This document shows positions 1 to 12,900 of a stretch of 64,000 nucleotides of DNA, one piece after another (within the stretch, counting starts at the first letter, position 1; every line of letters starts with the position of its first letter). This DNA comes from Acheta domesticus (taxonomy: Eukaryota; Arthropoda; Insecta; Orthoptera; Gryllidae), in assembly GCA_031308135.1 (NCBI GenBank), contig JAHLJT010000631.1, positions 160,122,921 through 160,186,920 of the forward strand, written 5' to 3'. Position numbers and translations under genes: made by a program. The notes under the pieces were generated by a model that did not search any database, had not been told where the DNA came from, and was given only the letters and a program-made list of their open reading frames with translations.

Positions 1-739
1 CGAGTAGAGAATACCAAGCCATAAAGCGCAAGAAGGTAAACGAGACTTTCTTTAGCACTTCCAACTGAATAGAGAGAACTGGCATGCGCCCCGATAACAA
101 CACAAGTTCTAACCATGAAAAAAGAATGGCAATGGCGGAAATGTGTTGTCGTAAGATACTGGTATTGAAGTCACAACTTAGGGCACATGCACAAACTATA
201 ATTGTCAGTATTTCAATAAAATTTTCAGAATCAGTGGCATAACGCCGAGGACCAGTTACAAATTGCATTATTTCAATTAGAGACAGTACAGCTAGAAAGC
301 AAATGCACAATATTCGCAAAACGAACATCGACATGTCAATACGAACATCCACATCAATAATACATAAATGAGTGGAGTTCCAAGAGCAGTAATTCGTTGA
401 TATTTGACATTTCGAAGAAACTACTGAAATATCTTCAGTTAACTTGGCGTCAGTAATGCCTCCTTCCAATTCTTCTTTTAAGATTGCACAACTTGTTATT
501 TCATAATCTTCATTAATCACTAGGACATATGTAGTGAATAGTAAAACAAAAATGATATAAACTATTAAGTTTATGTAAAAAAACCAACGTATTATGTGCC
601 ACTTCAAATCAAGAAAACTCCTAATAACGGGGTGCTGAAGTAACTCACGTAGATGATGTGAGCGACTAATATGATATGCAGTATCTATTTCAGTCATGTT
701 TTCGTCTTGAGACACCAAAAAGTTGTATCGCACTGTGAT
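1..739 (-). CDS. Gene L exon 8 (S1 to S5, runs off window)
   Basis: The acceptor is a poly-T tract then GCTTACAG|ATCACA, in phase 0 from exon 7, and 246 codons are open to base 1. The pre-S1 motif is HHLRELLQHPVIRSFLDLKW. S1 is WFFYINLIVYIIFVLLFTTY. A long S1-S2 loop has several Cys and an Asn-Ser-Thr glycosylation site. S2 is around FVLRILCICFLAVLSLIEIM, S3 around FIEILTIIVCACALSC, and S4 with its linker is AIAILFSWLELVLLSGRMP. S5 begins FTFLRFMAWYSLL. No frame break is visible, in contrast to gene R exon 6. The pore and S6 lie beyond the window edge. Confidence 0.93.
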   Translation of the reverse strand, partial: MTVRYNFLVSQDENMTEIDTAYHISRSHHLRELLQHPVIRSFLDLKWHIIRWFFYINLIVYIIFVLLFTTYVLVINEDYEITSCAILKEELEGGITDAKLTEDISVVSSKCQISTNYCSWNSTHLCIIDVDVRIDMSMFVLRILCICFLAVLSLIEIMQFVTGPRRYATDSENFIEILTIIVCACALSCDFNTSILRQHISAIAILFSWLELVLLSGRMPVLSIQLEVLKKVSFTFLRFMAWYSLL

Positions 740-3700
740 CTGTAAGCAAAAAAAAAAAAAAAAACGTATATTCAAAAAGTGAAACTCCTATTTTGTATTG
801 TTACTTTACAGTATGCTTATAGGTTTACGAAAGTTCCCGTTACAAAAAAATGCCCCATGTTCAATTTCTAGAAGAATGACAGATCCTGCTGTTTCTTTTG
901 ATTGTTTTCAAAAGAATTGAGTTAAAATGTTACTTCCGGTAGCGAAAATTACAGAAGAGCAGCGGCGCGCCTTCTGCAATGGGGCAGGGAGTTGCCTCGT
1001 TTCTCGCGTTTTCGGTGAAACTGTCAAGTGAGGAAAACATCCTTTGCAGCAAACTAAAGTACTTCATTAGTATCAAATGTTATATGTGCACTATTCGTTT
1101 CATTTAGAAAATCTATTTTAAATGCATATTTGTTAAAATATAACCACGGTAAACAGCGGCGGAACAACGCACGCTGAACTCAAACCAAGCCTAATATGGA
1201 AAGTAATGAAACTCCTGAATGCTCAATTATTATTAACATAACTAAACTAGCGAAAGCACGCATTCGAACTGCGTGCTCAGAAGAAATGAATACATTTTAT
1301 TTTTAAGTAAGTTATTTTAGCTTCAAAACGCTTTTAGAATGAGTCATGATATTATAAGCACGATCTCCCGGAGATATATGGTTTACCGTTGCGATCGAAA
1401 GCCCAATACATTATTTCACCAAAATGATACATGAAGCCGTTGGCCATCAAGTTATTAGGGAACTTTTTCAGCAGTCACATCTCAGTGCTCAGTCAATTCT
1501 ACATGATGCCCGTGCCGGTTAACCGTGAGAAAACGGCATCAGCATGCTAGGACCATGAGCGATTAACAACAAAATAATGTGCTGTATGGTGTTGGTGTCA
1601 AGGAGAAACTAGTGGTGCTAAACAGCACAAACTTTCTAGCATATTTTAAATCTGCTCCACAATATTACACCACAACATGAACCAGCAACATTTATTTCCG
1701 CACCGTGACTCGAACTCAGATCCTCCGAATTAGCTCACCGTGCGCCTTACCGTTACACCAAGCAGCTATTACTCAATAGTTTAAAAAAAGTAGCGATGTA
1801 GTATTTACTGTGGAGTGTGTTTCGCAAGATTTATGCTACGACACATTCATCATACTGCCCCGAAGTAGTTTTCATTTGCCTAATGAATGATGCCACTAAT
1901 TAGAACACACCGGTGGTTTCCTTGCCCCTTCAATTGAAGGTATTAAGTTAATGCAAGTTTTTGCTATCTTTTAAGTAAACTCAATTACAAAACTAATAAC
2001 TTTTCGGTTCGAATGTTTAATTTTATCCTTAATTGACAATTTCAAAAGAGATTGAAGTATTTCATTTTAATGGATCATTTCTTTACTTTAGTAAACAATA
2101 TGGATATTAATATAGTATTCCCTCAACATCCGCGAATTCGCTATTCGCGAGTTACGAACATTCGTAATTAGAGAAATGCTACCAGTTTTAACATTCGCGC
2201 CTTAAACATTCGCGAATGCGTCTTTTGGTCGTGCATTTTTTTTGAAAGCGAGTACATTTCATTTCCTTTATCAGCGTCATCTAGGAAACGAACTCTGGAC
2301 GCTGGAACTCATCTAGGACAGACGCTGGAACTCAAAGTATTACATTCTGTAAAAATTTCAAACATGAAATGTCAATTCGTATTTTATATAATAACACAAA
2401 TTGTAAAATAATTGAATTCACACGTCAAATTGGAGATAAGGGTTTTGGCCAGATGAACAGAAAAGCCATTTAGGATTTGTGCAACTTTCGTTATAATGAA
2501 GTCATTGTAGAAGAGCTTCGGGAAATCATCAGTGAAGACAACCTCCTCGACGGTATTGATGAAGTAACGGAAGCGAAACTGCGTTCTGGAGCAACATCAA
2601 TGTCAAAATTGTTAATGGTGTTCTAAAATCAACTCTGGCTCTGGCGAAACTGGCATTCAAATATGATCGGAACATGGTAATAACTCCGAAATTTAAGAGA
2701 GAATAGAAGCAGAAACTCTTCCATATTTGGTTATTAGAACAACGAGGAGAGTGATGAAACAAAAAAAAAAAAACCAAATCCTATATCCAATCACTTTAAA
2801 CTTTGAAAAAAGTTTCAAACATTATTTTATTTCTTCATTTTGAGATATTAATTGTTAATTCTACAGTATTTGTAGTAGCGTTTACTCAGTTATACTGTAA
2901 TTGATTGGCAGATATTTTTTCTTCCTTTTTTAAATCGTTTTTCGTTCTAGGAGCCTAACCCCACTTTCTTCATTAAAAGATAGACTCAACATTCGCGGAT
3001 TTAATATTCGCGATGTTTTTTGGGAACCTAACTCTCGCGAATGTTGAGGGATTACTGTATCGCTTTGGGGACAGAAACTATAAACTGACGTCTCTGAAGT
3101 CTTCTCTAAACGACTGTCGTATGCTAGATTATCCAATGACGTACCACCAACATAAGAGTTTTGTGTAACCCTTTCTTTTAAGCTATACACTAGTTGCTCT
3201 AGTTGCAGTGTCCGCCAACTCGTACTCTTACAGTAGAAAGCTAATTATATTGCCCGCGCCCTTCACATGCTAGGAGTAAAGAATTCCGGTTTTAGTCTTA
3301 GTTACACTTCGCACAAGCGCATTGGGTCAAAAACACAGCCGTCTTAGCATTTACCCCACGGTGCTTCAAGCTGACCCTAACTCCGATTAAAACATGAAAT
3401 CCTTTGAATGTGAAGAGCTGAAAAGAAAGGGGGACGCTGATATCCAATCGCGAGCTTCAATACCAAAAATTTAAGTCGTAACGAAGCTTGCTATTCACTG
3501 TTCTATTCGCCGCTCCTCTCCTGCCAGCTCGTGACCTTGAACGGACTTCCTGTTTTAATCGAAATCTTGGCACACTTTGAAGCATCATGGCCTAATGCTA
3601 AGAATATTCTTTTAAGCCACGCGCCAGTTGCTCTAGTCGCAGGGCCGGCGAACTCTTACACCTTCGAAGCTTGCTACCGTGCGCGCGATCTTGACATACC

Positions 3701-6700
3701 TGGAGTAGAGAATTCCGTGTCTAACGTAACGTTATAGTTCCCCCACGTGCAGAGGCCCATAGCAACGGAGCTTCAAACCGTACCCGAACACACGCACGTG
3801 CACGTGCTTCCTCTTTCTTTCCTCTCTCTACTTTCTCCTCTCTCTCCTCCCTATCTCCTCTCTTTCCACTCTTTCCTGTCTCTCCTCTCTCTCTTCCCTC
3901 TCCTCTCTCTCTCCTCTCTTTCTCTCCTCTCTTTCTGTCCCTTTCTCTCTTTTCCTCTCCTTTCTTTCTCCCTTTCTCTCTCTGCGTGTGCCCACCTGGT
4001 AGTCCTCGCTGCGCGGCTGGCCGCTGCCCCTGACGTGCTCGTCGAGGAAGAGGCGCAGCGTGCTGCGGTCGAGCAGGTCGAGCGGCGTACGGCGGTCGCG
4101 GTTGCGCACGAGCACGCTGGCGCCGCTGCGCAGCAAGGGCAGCGCGACGTGCGGTCGGCAGTAGTGCGCCGCGTCGTGCAGCGCCGTGTCGCCGCTCTCG
4201 TCCTGTGCGTCGAGGTCGACGCGCGGCTGCGCGCCCACAGCCGCGTCCTCGTCTTCCTGCTGCGCGCCGCCGCCGCCGCCGCCGTCGTCCTTGATGCCCA
4301 GCACCAGGTTCACGCATTTCTGCATCTCCAACTCCTCGTCCTACTCGTTCCGAACAGGAGACACAGGAGTTGGCTATATGATCAATGATTACAAAGCTTT
4401 AAAAACGTGATAATGCGTAACTACATTCTAAAGTCAAACTAGTGGTAAGGAATGGCACAGACTTTCTCGTATTAGTTATCTACAGAGTCTTTAGCTTATT
4501 TCGCGCCTGTTCTTGTTTTGGCAATTTGGCAACCGCGTGTCTGCCTCCTTTCAATACTGCCATGGCTGGCACGTCGAGGCAGCAGAGGAGGAAGTAAGCT
4601 GCGCGTCATTATCTGCAGCAGTTTTCCTCTTTCTGTGTTTTCCCATTCAAGAGCTTAGGTGGGCAGGTACCCGGCTCACACACCAGAATCTTTTCGCGCT
4701 ACGCAGGGTGGGTGGGGTGGGGTAGGCTGAGGCATGAGCCAGCAAACAAAACGTTTCTTCAAGCGATTCAGCCCAGTATGCTTAAGAAACACATCAGTAA
4801 CACTGAAGATAGGGAGGGAAGTTATGACTGATTTATCGATTTATTAACAGCAACGGAACAATAATTATTATTTAAGGAACGCTGGCTCACAGAGAAATCA
4901 CAAAGATACCTCGTGAAACATCACCGTCAAGCTGTTCATTATTTATAACAATAATGATTTATTAATATGGAACCAGGAAATTATTTACTTTTATTTTTAT
5001 TTATTTTATGTCACATCAACTACAAAGGTTGTTAGGAAGCTGGAAATTAAACAAATAGGGAAATCTTAATAAAATTAATAAATATTAATAAAATAAACCT
5101 GAATTTCTAAATTTCTAATATTTTCTCCTCTTTTCTCCTTCTTTCCTTTCTCCTTTTGTTGGGAACTGGCATTTCCAGAAATTTTTATTGAATCATTTCC
5201 TGACTAAGGAAGATTTAGTGCCGAAGTAAACATCCACCAAAAATACACGTTGATCCTTCGTCAACATTTTCGAAGCCATTCTTCCTTCGTAAACGTGAGT
5301 TCCTACGATTATGAATGAAACGTGAATGAATGACCGCCCAAGCACAGAATAAGTGCTTGCTCTTTCATTCAACTAAAATAGCTCCGTACTCCTATCCCGA
5401 AATCTGCGACGGGGAGTGAAGTGAAAGGGAAGCCAAAGGTATTTCGCGCGTTGCCAAATTGCCAAAACAACAGGTTGTGCTCTCAGATATGGGTTGCGAT
5501 TTATAGGGTTTTCCATTCACCGCACTGGTGCGCACCCAGTGCGCACTAAGGTCAGCTTTCGTGTTCCATTCGCCCGCTAGGGCGCACCAGTGCGGAGAAG
5601 CCTATGTTTCATTCGCACAATGACACGGAACCAGGGTGCACACGGGGCGCCCTAACCTGCCCTGACGAGCTCGACGGTGCAGTCCATTGCACTGGGCCAT
5701 TTTGAGGTTAGGTACGGAAGTTATGAATGTTGATTTGGATTAGTGGTCAAATTGTGAAGGTAATTAAGGATCTTCTGTCACACAGGGACACTTCGAATGA
5801 TGGAGTATACCATGTTTTACAAGAAATGCCTTAAAATAACTTTGTGACTTACTCGAAGTTCGGAAAGTCAGTTTGTGTTTTCGTAAACTTCAACCGTGAA
5901 TAACTGCATGTTAACAAATTCAGTGCTATTTAGTAATCATACCTATGCCCTTACAAAATCAAATATACAATGTGCCCTTACAAAATTATTCAAATATGCA
6001 ATGTGCCAAGATATTTTTCTCCCATGCACAAGCGGAAATGCTCATATTAATATTTTTATATTTTAATAATTCTGCAGAAGCTTTTGGTTCGAAATCTAGT
6101 GTACTGTATCGATCACTGGCAAATCTCGAGGAATGAACTTTCGACAGATCCGCTTTTGAAGTTTTTGGTAGTTTTTAAATAATCACACGTTAATACTTTA
6201 TGAATCAAGGAGTAAAGAATTACCAAAAGTCTTTGTGCGAGATGTGTTAAAATAATAATTATTATAAAAATTATAACAACGATAAACAAATTCAAAATTC
6301 TTATTTTTCGAGTTCTGTCAGTGTGGCAGATCAAGAACGGCTGTCTATACTCTATAATCTCATTGCGTAGCGCACATGCACTGACTCAGTTCCGGAATCT
6401 GTTTCGTTTGTGGCTGCCCTTTACGCGTGTGGGTCAGCACTGTTGTGGGGCGATGACGTATTTGCCCTGAACTAGGGTGGGTTTCAGTGCAACGAATGGA
6501 AAACGCTATTAGACTAAAGACCCGATATTTCCTTGGTCTGGGCTGGCTACTCGGAATTGCCAGATACTCTTGCCAGCAGCTATCGCCGCCCAAAGTACTT
6601 TTTTCTGAAATTTTCTTAATGTTTCAGTTTCCTAATGATAGAACGCAAATATAAACTTTAGAATATTAAAGAACACAAAAACCTCGTCCTAAACGGCAAT

Positions 6701-6894
6701 TTTCTTTGAAAAATTTGGAGTCGGTTTTAAGAAAATGGCGTTTAAGCGCCATTAAAAATGAAAAGCTCTAAAAATTTGAAGCTCTTTTTCAGAGAAAATT
6801 TTTGAGTTTTCATAACATTTCATTTGAAGTAATTTGAAGCACTAACACTCACAAATCTCTCTCTGTGTATATATATGCACACATATATATACAT

Positions 6895-6948
<54 letters not shown>

Positions 6949-9900
6949 TGCAGCGTTACCGAATATCAACTTCATTAATTTAGCATTAATTTCTACATTT
7001 CTCTGGCAATAATCTGCGAAAGGCGCCTCCGCTGACGCCGGGGAATTTTTGGCGTGACTCCCCCCGCTATAATTCGACACCCGCAGCTGCGTGCACCCTC
7101 CGCGTGTTGTCTTCCGGGAAGCGTTCCTTAAGAAAACGCACCCACCCCCTTCCAGTCCCTGGGCCGCCACCCAGTGGATGTCAACAAAAATTAGGCTTGC
7201 CCTGGCCCACTTCTACGACGCATGTCTAGTCTTGCACGTGCGTCCAAGTAAACAATGTAAGACAGACTTGAGACAGAAGATACTGGAAATTTTCCATTAA
7301 AGATCCCTGTTCAAACGCCTTCAGTGATTGGACGAAGCAATTTCACTGCGCAATTTCCTGTAGCCTATCGCCGAACGGATTCAAAATTATAGTAGAACAT
7401 TCTCGAACTTTAGAGATTTTTTGGAGGGGGACCGAGGCAAGAGGCAGAAAGAAAGTAACATCCGAGAGGTATTCCGCCTGCGACGTTTGACTGAATAGCA
7501 TTCTGTTTTCGGCTTTTGGCTGAGTATCGCTCTGCTTTCGACTGCGGCGCTTGTTAATAAGACTTCGTGAAGGCACTCTGTGACTGCCCTTGGGGTCTTC
7601 ACTTGGTTTATCTTGTGGCGAGACTTTTCAAGAGAAAGTTTTCTTTCGGACTCGATCAGTATTCTGAACCATAGTTTTATCGGTTCAAGTTATTTAATGT
7701 GCCGTGCTTAGCCACGATTCGATGAACCAAAACAATTTATTTTGTTGAAGTAGACGTATATATATATATTGTGATGAACCTGAATTATGAGGTTCGTCAC
7801 AGGTGCTAGAACCCCATAAAACGCAAAAAAACGAACGAAAGAGAGCGCGACGCAGTTCAAAAGAGGCGCCCGCGGATGAGGAAGTTGTCGCCTATAACGT
7901 CGTTCACAAGTCGCGAGAAAATGACGCAGTAACTAGAGGGGAGTAGGAGGCACCGCGTTACCCCTGCGAACCGAGGGCATAAAACGCGGATCCGCAACCG
8001 GATGGTTCTCTTTAGCTTTCGTCAGTGGTGGAAGAAAGATCTCTTTAGTTTTCGTCAGTGGAGGAAGAAACATCTCTTCAGATTTTGTCGATCGGAGCAG
8101 GCAGCATTTCTCTCCGAAGCATTGGTGGCCGACGCCGAAAGATTACGCGAAGGAATGTCAAGTTAGTTAGGAGTATCCGACGTCCAAAGGCGTCTAGCTA
8201 GTCATCAGCAAAGTAATTAAAACATTTGTGAAGATTCTGGCAGTTACGGCATCGTGAGAGAGGTCGTCTCTGAAATTGGTAACAAATTGACGCTCAGATT
8301 ACACCATAAAATCTGTAGCCGAAACGGAGGAGAGATCTAGTACGCGGCGAAAACTATACCTCACGCTGGCGTGCGAGAAACAACGGGCGTGAGTAAAAGA
8401 ACGCGCCGGACGAGACCCGAAGGCGGACGAGCACCGTACAATATCGGACGGAGGAGTCGGGACCGAGGCGGACGAAGAAGACGGAAGAAGGACGACGGAG
8501 CTGGGAGCGCAAGAAAGAAGAAGGACGGGACCACAAGAAGAAGGAGACGGAAGAAGAACGGCGACGGGAGTTGAAGACGGAAGAACGAAGACAGCGCGTC
8601 GCCGAGTACCGAGGCCGCGGCGCGGAGCGCCAGCGCTGGCAGCGACGCGACAGCGAGCGACTGGGGACAAGGCCACCTAACCACCAGGAAGGAGAGGTAA
8701 CGAGGCTAGCGAAAAATATAGGTCAAGTTCGCGCCGTGTCGAATGGAGACGTTAGGAGTTGTTTGGGGAGGTTATAGAATGTAAGGGATAAATGACTTTC
8801 ATGTTACAGTGTTAAAAGCACGAGCCATTTTGACGCCTGGTTACCTATTAATTTTCTTTTGTAAATGAATTAAAGTAAAGGTGTTAAATTGTATCAAAGT
8901 GTGAAGGAAGGTGCGCTACAGAGCACGGTTTATTATTCAGTTGCGAAAGAGTTAAAATCGAGTGTTCAATAACATTGGGAGAGCGCTGCCATGATAAAGT
9001 TAAAGCGCAAGCAGAATTTAATCAGTTGGTTTTGTTAAAAGAATTACGAATTTTACTGGGACTAATTATGTTAAGAATTGGCAGAAATTTTGGTTACGTG
9101 ATTTTTAAGGAGGATGTAATGTAAGCTAATGACTTATTTGGAAAATTGAAAGAGAAAAGTAACGAGTTGTGTCTGTAGTAGTATTAGTTATTATTTTGGA
9201 ATCATTAAACTTTTTTTGTTACTGTTATTTTGTGTTCCTGTGTTTGGATTGCTCTCACACCCCAAAGATCCCACTGCCCTGAGATTTAAGTAAGCTCGAA
9301 AGAGCAGATATCTGACGCACCCGCCCTGACGCTCGATTGTTGTCGAGAGGATTGGCAGATTTTTATAAATAAATATAAAAGGGGGTGTTACGGACGGGTA
9401 TGCGTCAGAATATATATATATAACAATCTTGTGTTAGTTACACCACTTATAACTCAAGAACGAATGGGCCAATTTTAATTATCTCTGTTTTGTTGGAATC
9501 ATCTCCGTCCCGAAAAACAATAACTAATAACATATTTTTAAAAAATGGCACTACCTGGCGCTGAAGTATAAAAAACTAGATATTCGCACAGTTCGCATCT
9601 ATATCGTTAAATAACTCCTAAACGAAGCGCTTTAGGGCATTAAAAACTAAAACTTTGAGGCCGAAGTCTTTATAAACATGATAATTTGTAGCTACATTTC
9701 AAAGTCAAACTAGTGGTGATACAGAATGGCAGTCTTTCCCGTATTATGCTGTGCTGTATTATGCACAGACTTTCCCGCAGTGCTGGGGTCGCTAATCCCA
9801 TGCACGTGCAAGACGCTGCTGAAATTTCGGGAAACTCGATGTCAACGAGTATTGCGATGCCGCGTGGGAAAATCCCTCCAAAACTTTCTGAAAAATTCAA

Positions 9901-12900
9901 AACTTTTCATTTCATTGGTCAAAGGTATATCCCTAGTCTATTACGCTCTAAGTGTATTCATTACAAGCTCGGTTAATTGAGAATGAAATATTTTTCCGGG
10001 GTTTATGGGCGAGTTCGGTTTACGGACGAAGTTTTCTTATACCTTTGTGCAATTTATAGATCTATTCTTAGGCAGTTCAACATTAGCACTAATGCGTAGT
10101 TTAAATGTTTTTCAATTGTGCGGTAACGGTAAATGTGAATGAAGGGATTCTCCGAGGCGATTGGGCGCGTGTCTGCTCGTCACGTTAAGTCTTGGGCCAT
10201 GAGTAGTTCCAAGTCCTATTTTGAGGCAGTTCTATATAAGACCTAATGTTCATATTACATAAAGGGTATTTAAATTTTGCGAAAATCGCAACAAACTGAA
10301 ACGTGATTAAATCCACAACAGTTACAAATATGCCAGCTAACTGTGAAAAACTTGAACTCGTACCGCCCGCTTATTGCGATGTGCAATATCAGGAGTCCCT
10401 GATACGTGACTCCTGATACGTGCTCTAACGCGTAATGACGCCTTCTAAGCCTTTTTGGGTGGGCAGACTTTACAAGCCTGCAAGTACAGCGTACTGACCA
10501 ACTTTACAATCCGCATTTAAAGTTTACTTCAAGCACTTTTAGCACGATAGGCAAAAAGTAATGTGTAAATTTATGAGCATTTAGGCTAAATTCGAGATTT
10601 TTTCTTGCACTTTTTCAAGGTAGGTATTGTAAAATTATTTTGGTTCTAAGAAAATAGCCAGGAATTGATTTCAAATAAGTAATTTTTACGAAGCCTTGTC
10701 ACCTTAGGTCCTCGTTTCTACTGCTGCTTCTTCTTTTTGTTTATACATTACGATTACATTAAATTTCTTGGAAATCGTTCAACTGAAGCTTCGTGTTGCA
10801 CTAGGGATACAGGATAAACACTGGATCTTGGTGTGAAAAATATTGCTGTAACTTTCTCAAAAACACCCTGATAAGTCAGAAAATACTAATGATAAGTCAA
10901 GTTTACCATATCTCGGAAAATCACCACTGAAACATACCAACGTTTCTTTCAAAATGGCAAAACCAACGAGATATACGATCTCACTGCTAGCGGCTGAATT
11001 GTCCAAGGTCGGGGACGCGGGAGTACAAGACAAAACGATTAATGCAAGTTCAGTAAATTTTATTCATAGTTAGTATTCTAGTGTGAATGAGGAATACTTA
11101 ACAAAAGCTGCGACCTCCCATGTAGAAAATAATTATTCCTTCTCTCATTTAAAAATAATATATTTTTTAATTGCAATGGTTACTAACGGAAGACAGATTC
11201 CAAGCACCAAATATTAATATCTATCATTTTATTTTCATTTAATAACATTATAATTTTTATTTTAATACACTTCTTATTTTAAATAAATTTCATATCTCAA
11301 AGAAGCATAAACGTTATTAACTCCCATTAATGATATTGTGACAAGAAAATAATTTATTCATTGTAATGTAATTACTACAAAAGAAAAATTAAGCTCATAA
11401 TTGTACACAAGCGCCATTTAACAAATTTTGTATCGTAATCACCGCACCAACCTCAAACTTGTGATAGGTATTAAGATTGGAGATGAAGGCATTAAAGAGG
11501 AACAGTTTTTATATCAATAATTTATATCAATATTATTGTACCTAGTTTCTGAGACAATTTAAACAGTTATATCATAGCAAAGTCACAGGTAGAGATACAG
11601 CTTCTGCGAATATTTACCCGAGTAGTGCACTGCTTATGTGCAGCAATATGGAGAACAGTATGTTTACAAGAGTTTTTTATGCTGAAATCCACATAATCAT
11701 AGGATTTCATCACTTTTAGCGCATCGAGGTTAGCATTAGCCATTGCTTGATGCAGGAGCGGAATGTCGTATATTTTGGTAATTTGGTTAGCATTTGCTTT
11801 GGCATCAAGCAAAATTTTAACAAATCCTTGTAAGTCTTTTCTGCGACATGCAAGCTCCAACGCAGTGCAGTAATATGGTTCACCGTGCCTGCATAATGTA
11901 AACATAAAACATTTTCATAAACATGGAAAAATACATTTAATAACTATATTGAAGAGAGAATAGCCTTTGTAATAGTAGTTGGCTTCAAAAATTATTTTTT
12001 TTGGTGTTTTTGTGTCTTATTTACATTTCAATTTTCATTCAATTCAAAACACATCATTCGACATGACTATGTTTCTTGACAAATGCATCACAGTGGCCAC
12101 CAACATACTTGTACTTACCTTGTGGAAATGGGTGTAGCTATCGGTAATGGCAATGTTAAAATACGAGAGGACGCTATGGTCATAGAGATAAGCTAGGAAA
12201 TGATATTGTCGTACCCATTTTTTGGTTCTTTTGCATATCATAAAATCTCTACATATAAAATTATAGAATCACAGTATCTAGTTGGAAACGCAAGCACTTA
12301 CTTGCTCGAACTTAATCACATATTTTTCAATTTCATATATTTTAACAATATTTAGGAAATGTCAAAACCCGAATAGCTTCTCAATCCAGAAAAGAATATT
12401 TACTAGCGTATATGAAGTTTGAGAAAATTCGCGATACCAATACTGCAGCCCAGGTTTTTTCAAACCTACCGAAAACTTTATATCTGTGGTTGAATCCACT
12501 TACGTTTGCAACCAACTGCTTTCCCCTTTGCGTAGAATAATATCAAACCGCGGAAAAGGTTTTTGATCACAATTTTAAATGTTTTCTCCATCAAGTATTC
12601 AAAGTTTTGTTCCAAATGTTGATTAACTCGTAGTGAAAATGTGAAGCATAGTGTCTACTGCCATCGAAATGAGTTACGTAAACAGAGGGCCTAAGAACAA
12701 ATGTTACGAACGTCTAAAGCTTATAGAGAGGTTCTAGTGTGTACACACTAGAACCTCTCTACAAGTGTGTGTGTGTGTATACATGTATGTATGTATTGTA
12801 GCATTTGCCACAATGCCACACGATAGCCACCCACGCACTAGGAGAGACGCGTGATAAACGAATAAGCATAACAACGAATCCAGTAGGAACCAGCGCGCCC

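Larger units (their letters stand above)
4341..6640. other. Gene L intron 6, distal part
   Basis: Mostly unique AT-rich sequence with no supportable exon. It contains one copy of a dispersed repeat (4395-4480) and a moderately GC-rich repeat-like block (5505-5700). Two short inverted GC-rich motifs there, CACTGGTGCGCAC and GTGCGCAC, suggest a decayed DNA-transposon end. Confidence 0.5.

Noticed and set aside
3721..4388. Long open frames on both strands across the purine tract and exon 7
   Set aside because: They are low-complexity Arg/Glu or Leu/Ser runs from the GA/CT tract and antisense shadows of a GC-rich exon; only the exon 7 frame has ankyrin homology and splice sites.
8299..8777. Several overlapping open frames of 60-125 codons
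   Set aside because: They lie inside LTR-like unit 1, are Arg/Ser-rich in all frames and match no protein family; they result from GC-rich, stop-poor sequence.
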